A DNA stretch of 6,187 nucleotides, from positions 1 to 6,187 of the forward strand of contig DHJA01000073.1 of NCBI GenBank assembly GCA_002404095.1. Reading direction: 5' to 3'. Numbering within the stretch: position 1 is the stretch's first letter; each line of letters opens with the position of its first letter. Under the pieces are notes generated by a model. That model searched no databases. It worked only from the letters and a program-made list of their open reading frames with translations, and had not been told where the DNA came from. The position numbers and the translations under genes are program-made. This DNA is from Planctomycetaceae bacterium UBA4732. Lineage in GTDB: Bacteria > Planctomycetota > Planctomycetia > Gemmatales > Gemmataceae. Shown here piece by piece: positions 5,801 through 6,187 of this stretch.

Positions 5801-6151
5801 TTGACCCTGACCCTCCAGATTCAACCATCGCGCGACACGGGCCAAATGCGCACCTACAAGGAAATCGGCAGACTGAGGCAGAATATCGACGTTCACGTGA
5901 TCGAAGTGACCGTCGTGGCGACGTTGACGGATGCGGGCGGCGCGGTTGTCTGGACGCAAAAGAATAACTCTCAACCGCCAGTCATGGCTTCCGTGAACAC
6001 TGCGGAAGGTTTCCAAGAAGGGCTTAATAAGGTGGTGTGGAGCATGGCCGCGGGTTGGGCCGGCGCGGCCGCGCCGCCGTCGGTCCTGATCCGCACCGGC
6101 GCCGGTGTTGAGGCGTTGCCGCGTTCGGTGATGCTGACCGGGGATCACTGA
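2879..6151 (+). CDS. Membrane-anchored zinc-ribbon protein with duplicated WD40-like propeller
   Basis: This 1090-residue protein has several regions in order. Residues 5-36 form an MJ0042-like zinc ribbon with Cys7/Cys10 and Cys27/Cys30 ('CPDC' and 'CREC'). A basic, proline-rich linker with a DDDDDD run (77-82) follows. One hydrophobic helix spans about 94-122, preceded by RRIKKQQ, so positive-inside predicts the ribbon in the cytoplasm and the rest in the periplasm. A Pro/Ala and Asn-Gln-Pro linker covers 123-222. Two homologous propeller modules lie at about 225-530 and 600-905, with WD40-like signatures such as 'SADG...VDVWNVADG', 'FSPDGKSFAALF...LQIWDVATG' and 'LSPDG...IDVWSMAEG'. An unrecognised alpha/beta C-terminal region covers about 906-1090. 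ATG 2879 was chosen because the ribbon starts there and the conserved leader ends there. It is probably a sensor or scaffold; no enzymatic motif is visible and the ligand is unknown. The architecture is typical of planctomycetes, but the exact family is not one I can name. Confidence 0.88.
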   Translation: MAIPVTCPDCGASYQVADQLDGKKVRCRECDAVLLVDSEAPPPRRAAARPAKPRRTEESRVRSGRPERPQRPRRDRDDDDDDAPRRIKKQQGGVPLALILGGVGAAFLLLLGCGGLVVFVALRTSASSAPAPVASVTAPAAPLQMPVLPNQNQNPNQNQNQNPNQDQNPQPAPNPFPQPNPVPPPNPIFPPPALPAPMPAAPLTAWQVQPDPLPAELAPPDNPKGTIPVAGFNHLVFYPSSPSPFVAVAGKAGFTDVCEVWNLKTMKRVGPGIAAGFGGNVALSADGVNLAAPTFAGGKMTVDVWNVADGRNVKIIVDEKPGILQNVDFAGPGQVLTAKHEGFEVLVQVWNVKTGAEVRNFKASSRADKKQRAFSAGRKYLALFSNANDRILVYDLTTGRPAGDLAVAANSQCQGLAFSPDGKSFAALFGMGQSSRLQIWDVATGQSTGEHTLDQVPQSTFFYEGQAVEWLQDGGLMLFGQLLVDAKSGAVYWKLPTEALDGAPRRFFGSGCVAYVKGEPMKKSLLFEALPADRIAAALKAVREGQDADTASMPTVKAADWTAVKELPAPAGAVEWKAVADNAPAAKGVLGKTPIPLTGKAANVQRILFSRPDIGQAAVLVVPEAAGLSARQQVRVERYDLTDGKHLGGADLFAAEFPKEMPGRPQSTATLDADLSPDGAMIAVREPKTGKRIDVWSMAEGKHVVGWLPYEKEGDGRVHWFAFLDAKHLLTLGGVGKLTLWEIPECKALYTVAFVRDLPALSAGRKYLAAFTGSNFEVLEAATGERVGQLFRPNAQGAQATAYSRDGRELAAVLTTAEGLRLVRWDAVTGAVKDEFAVSPGGNELEWCGPDHILFGSTLFDLKLKWPIALYTLPGLGRAATTSPDGRYWFAAARNPNDPPLLSAQTLPDDATRQLATQAAGGNAKVVLAPGMAVKVSVQGAAPGADAEAYHRDIATRQNQHLQSLGFKIAADAPLTLTLQIQPSRDTGQMRTYKEIGRLRQNIDVHVIEVTVVATLTDAGGAVVWTQKNNSQPPVMASVNTAEGFQEGLNKVVWSMAAGWAGAAAPPSVLIRTGAGVEALPRSVMLTGDH
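3326..3388 (+). repeat. In-frame Asn-Gln-Pro low-complexity repeat
   Basis: Hexamer-like units AACCAG, AATCAG and AATCCA repeat in tandem and encode residues 150-170, NQ dipeptides broken by P and D. It sits in the linker just after the membrane helix and before a Pro-rich stretch (171-200), so it is likely a flexible, extended stalk. The near-identical units make it prone to length change by slippage in multiples of six bases. Confidence 0.9.
4001..4020 (+). repeat. Internal 20-bp exact repeat, first copy (propeller 1)
   Basis: This sequence is identical to 5162-5181. It encodes SAGRKYL (from residue 375) at the same structural position in the first propeller as the second copy does in the second. 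The reading frame matches, so it marks homologous blades. Exact identity over 20 bases is more than protein conservation alone needs. Confidence 0.85.
5162..5181 (+). repeat. Internal 20-bp exact repeat, second copy (propeller 2)
   Basis: This is the partner of 4001-4020, encoding SAGRKYL from residue 762, 387 residues after the first copy. Flanking codons differ (CTCGCC after the first copy, CTGGCG after the second, both Leu-Ala), so identity ends sharply at synonymous sites. Confidence 0.85.
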
Positions 6152-6187
6152 AAAGGGGGAGCGTAAAGCCGTTTAGCCGCGACCCGA
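6152..6187. other. Intergenic end of window, possible start of a repeat or terminator
   Basis: After the stop codon come AAAAGGGGGAGCG and then GCCGTTTAGCCGCGACCCGA, where the window is cut off. The last part has an AGCC-GTTT-AGCC doublet and a GC-rich end that could be the 5' arm of an inverted repeat or transcription terminator. The partner arm would lie outside the window, so this cannot be decided. Confidence 0.2.

Overview
The window looks like a piece of a planctomycete chromosome, probably of the Gemmata/Pirellula type. The reasons are the high GC content, long spurious open frames on both strands, and above all the last gene. That gene encodes a CPxC...CRxC zinc ribbon, a charged low-complexity linker, one membrane helix, and a large WD40-like propeller region, an architecture I associate with that phylum. 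This assignment is inference; no rRNA or marker gene is present.

Layout. Positions 1-300 hold a degraded mobile-element remnant: a strong hairpin (9-36) followed by the N-terminal part of an ISAzo13-type transposase (96 to about 290). Its frame runs on into the 3' end of the next gene. Positions 305-1267 (minus strand) encode a secreted alpha/beta hydrolase with an intact-looking Ser-Asp-His triad. A 253-bp intergenic region separates it from a divergent gene at 1521-2735 (plus strand), which encodes a secreted BNR/Asp-box protein of the sialidase superfamily. After a 143-bp gap comes a 1090-residue membrane-anchored zinc-ribbon/double-propeller protein (2879-6151, plus strand). The last 36 bases are intergenic and may be the first half of a repeat.

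The most notable non-coding signal is a 95-bp direct repeat with no gaps. It occurs upstream of the sialidase-like gene (1399-1493) and again upstream of the large gene (2784-2878), exactly 1385 bp apart, with 80 of 95 positions identical. Conservation falls in three blocks with divergent spacers of fixed length. The middle block begins with TACAAT and the last block ends at the ATG of the large gene. This looks like a reused promoter/leader module that could put both genes under the same control, and its two copies bracket the sialidase-like gene as a cassette.

The two secreted enzymes (hydrolase and Asp-box protein) could both act on extracellular glycans or esters. The membrane propeller protein has a predicted cytoplasmic zinc ribbon and a periplasmic sensor- or scaffold-like domain. 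A functional link between the three genes is not shown by the sequence beyond proximity and the shared leader. I do not see a defence system, a CRISPR array, tRNA or rRNA.
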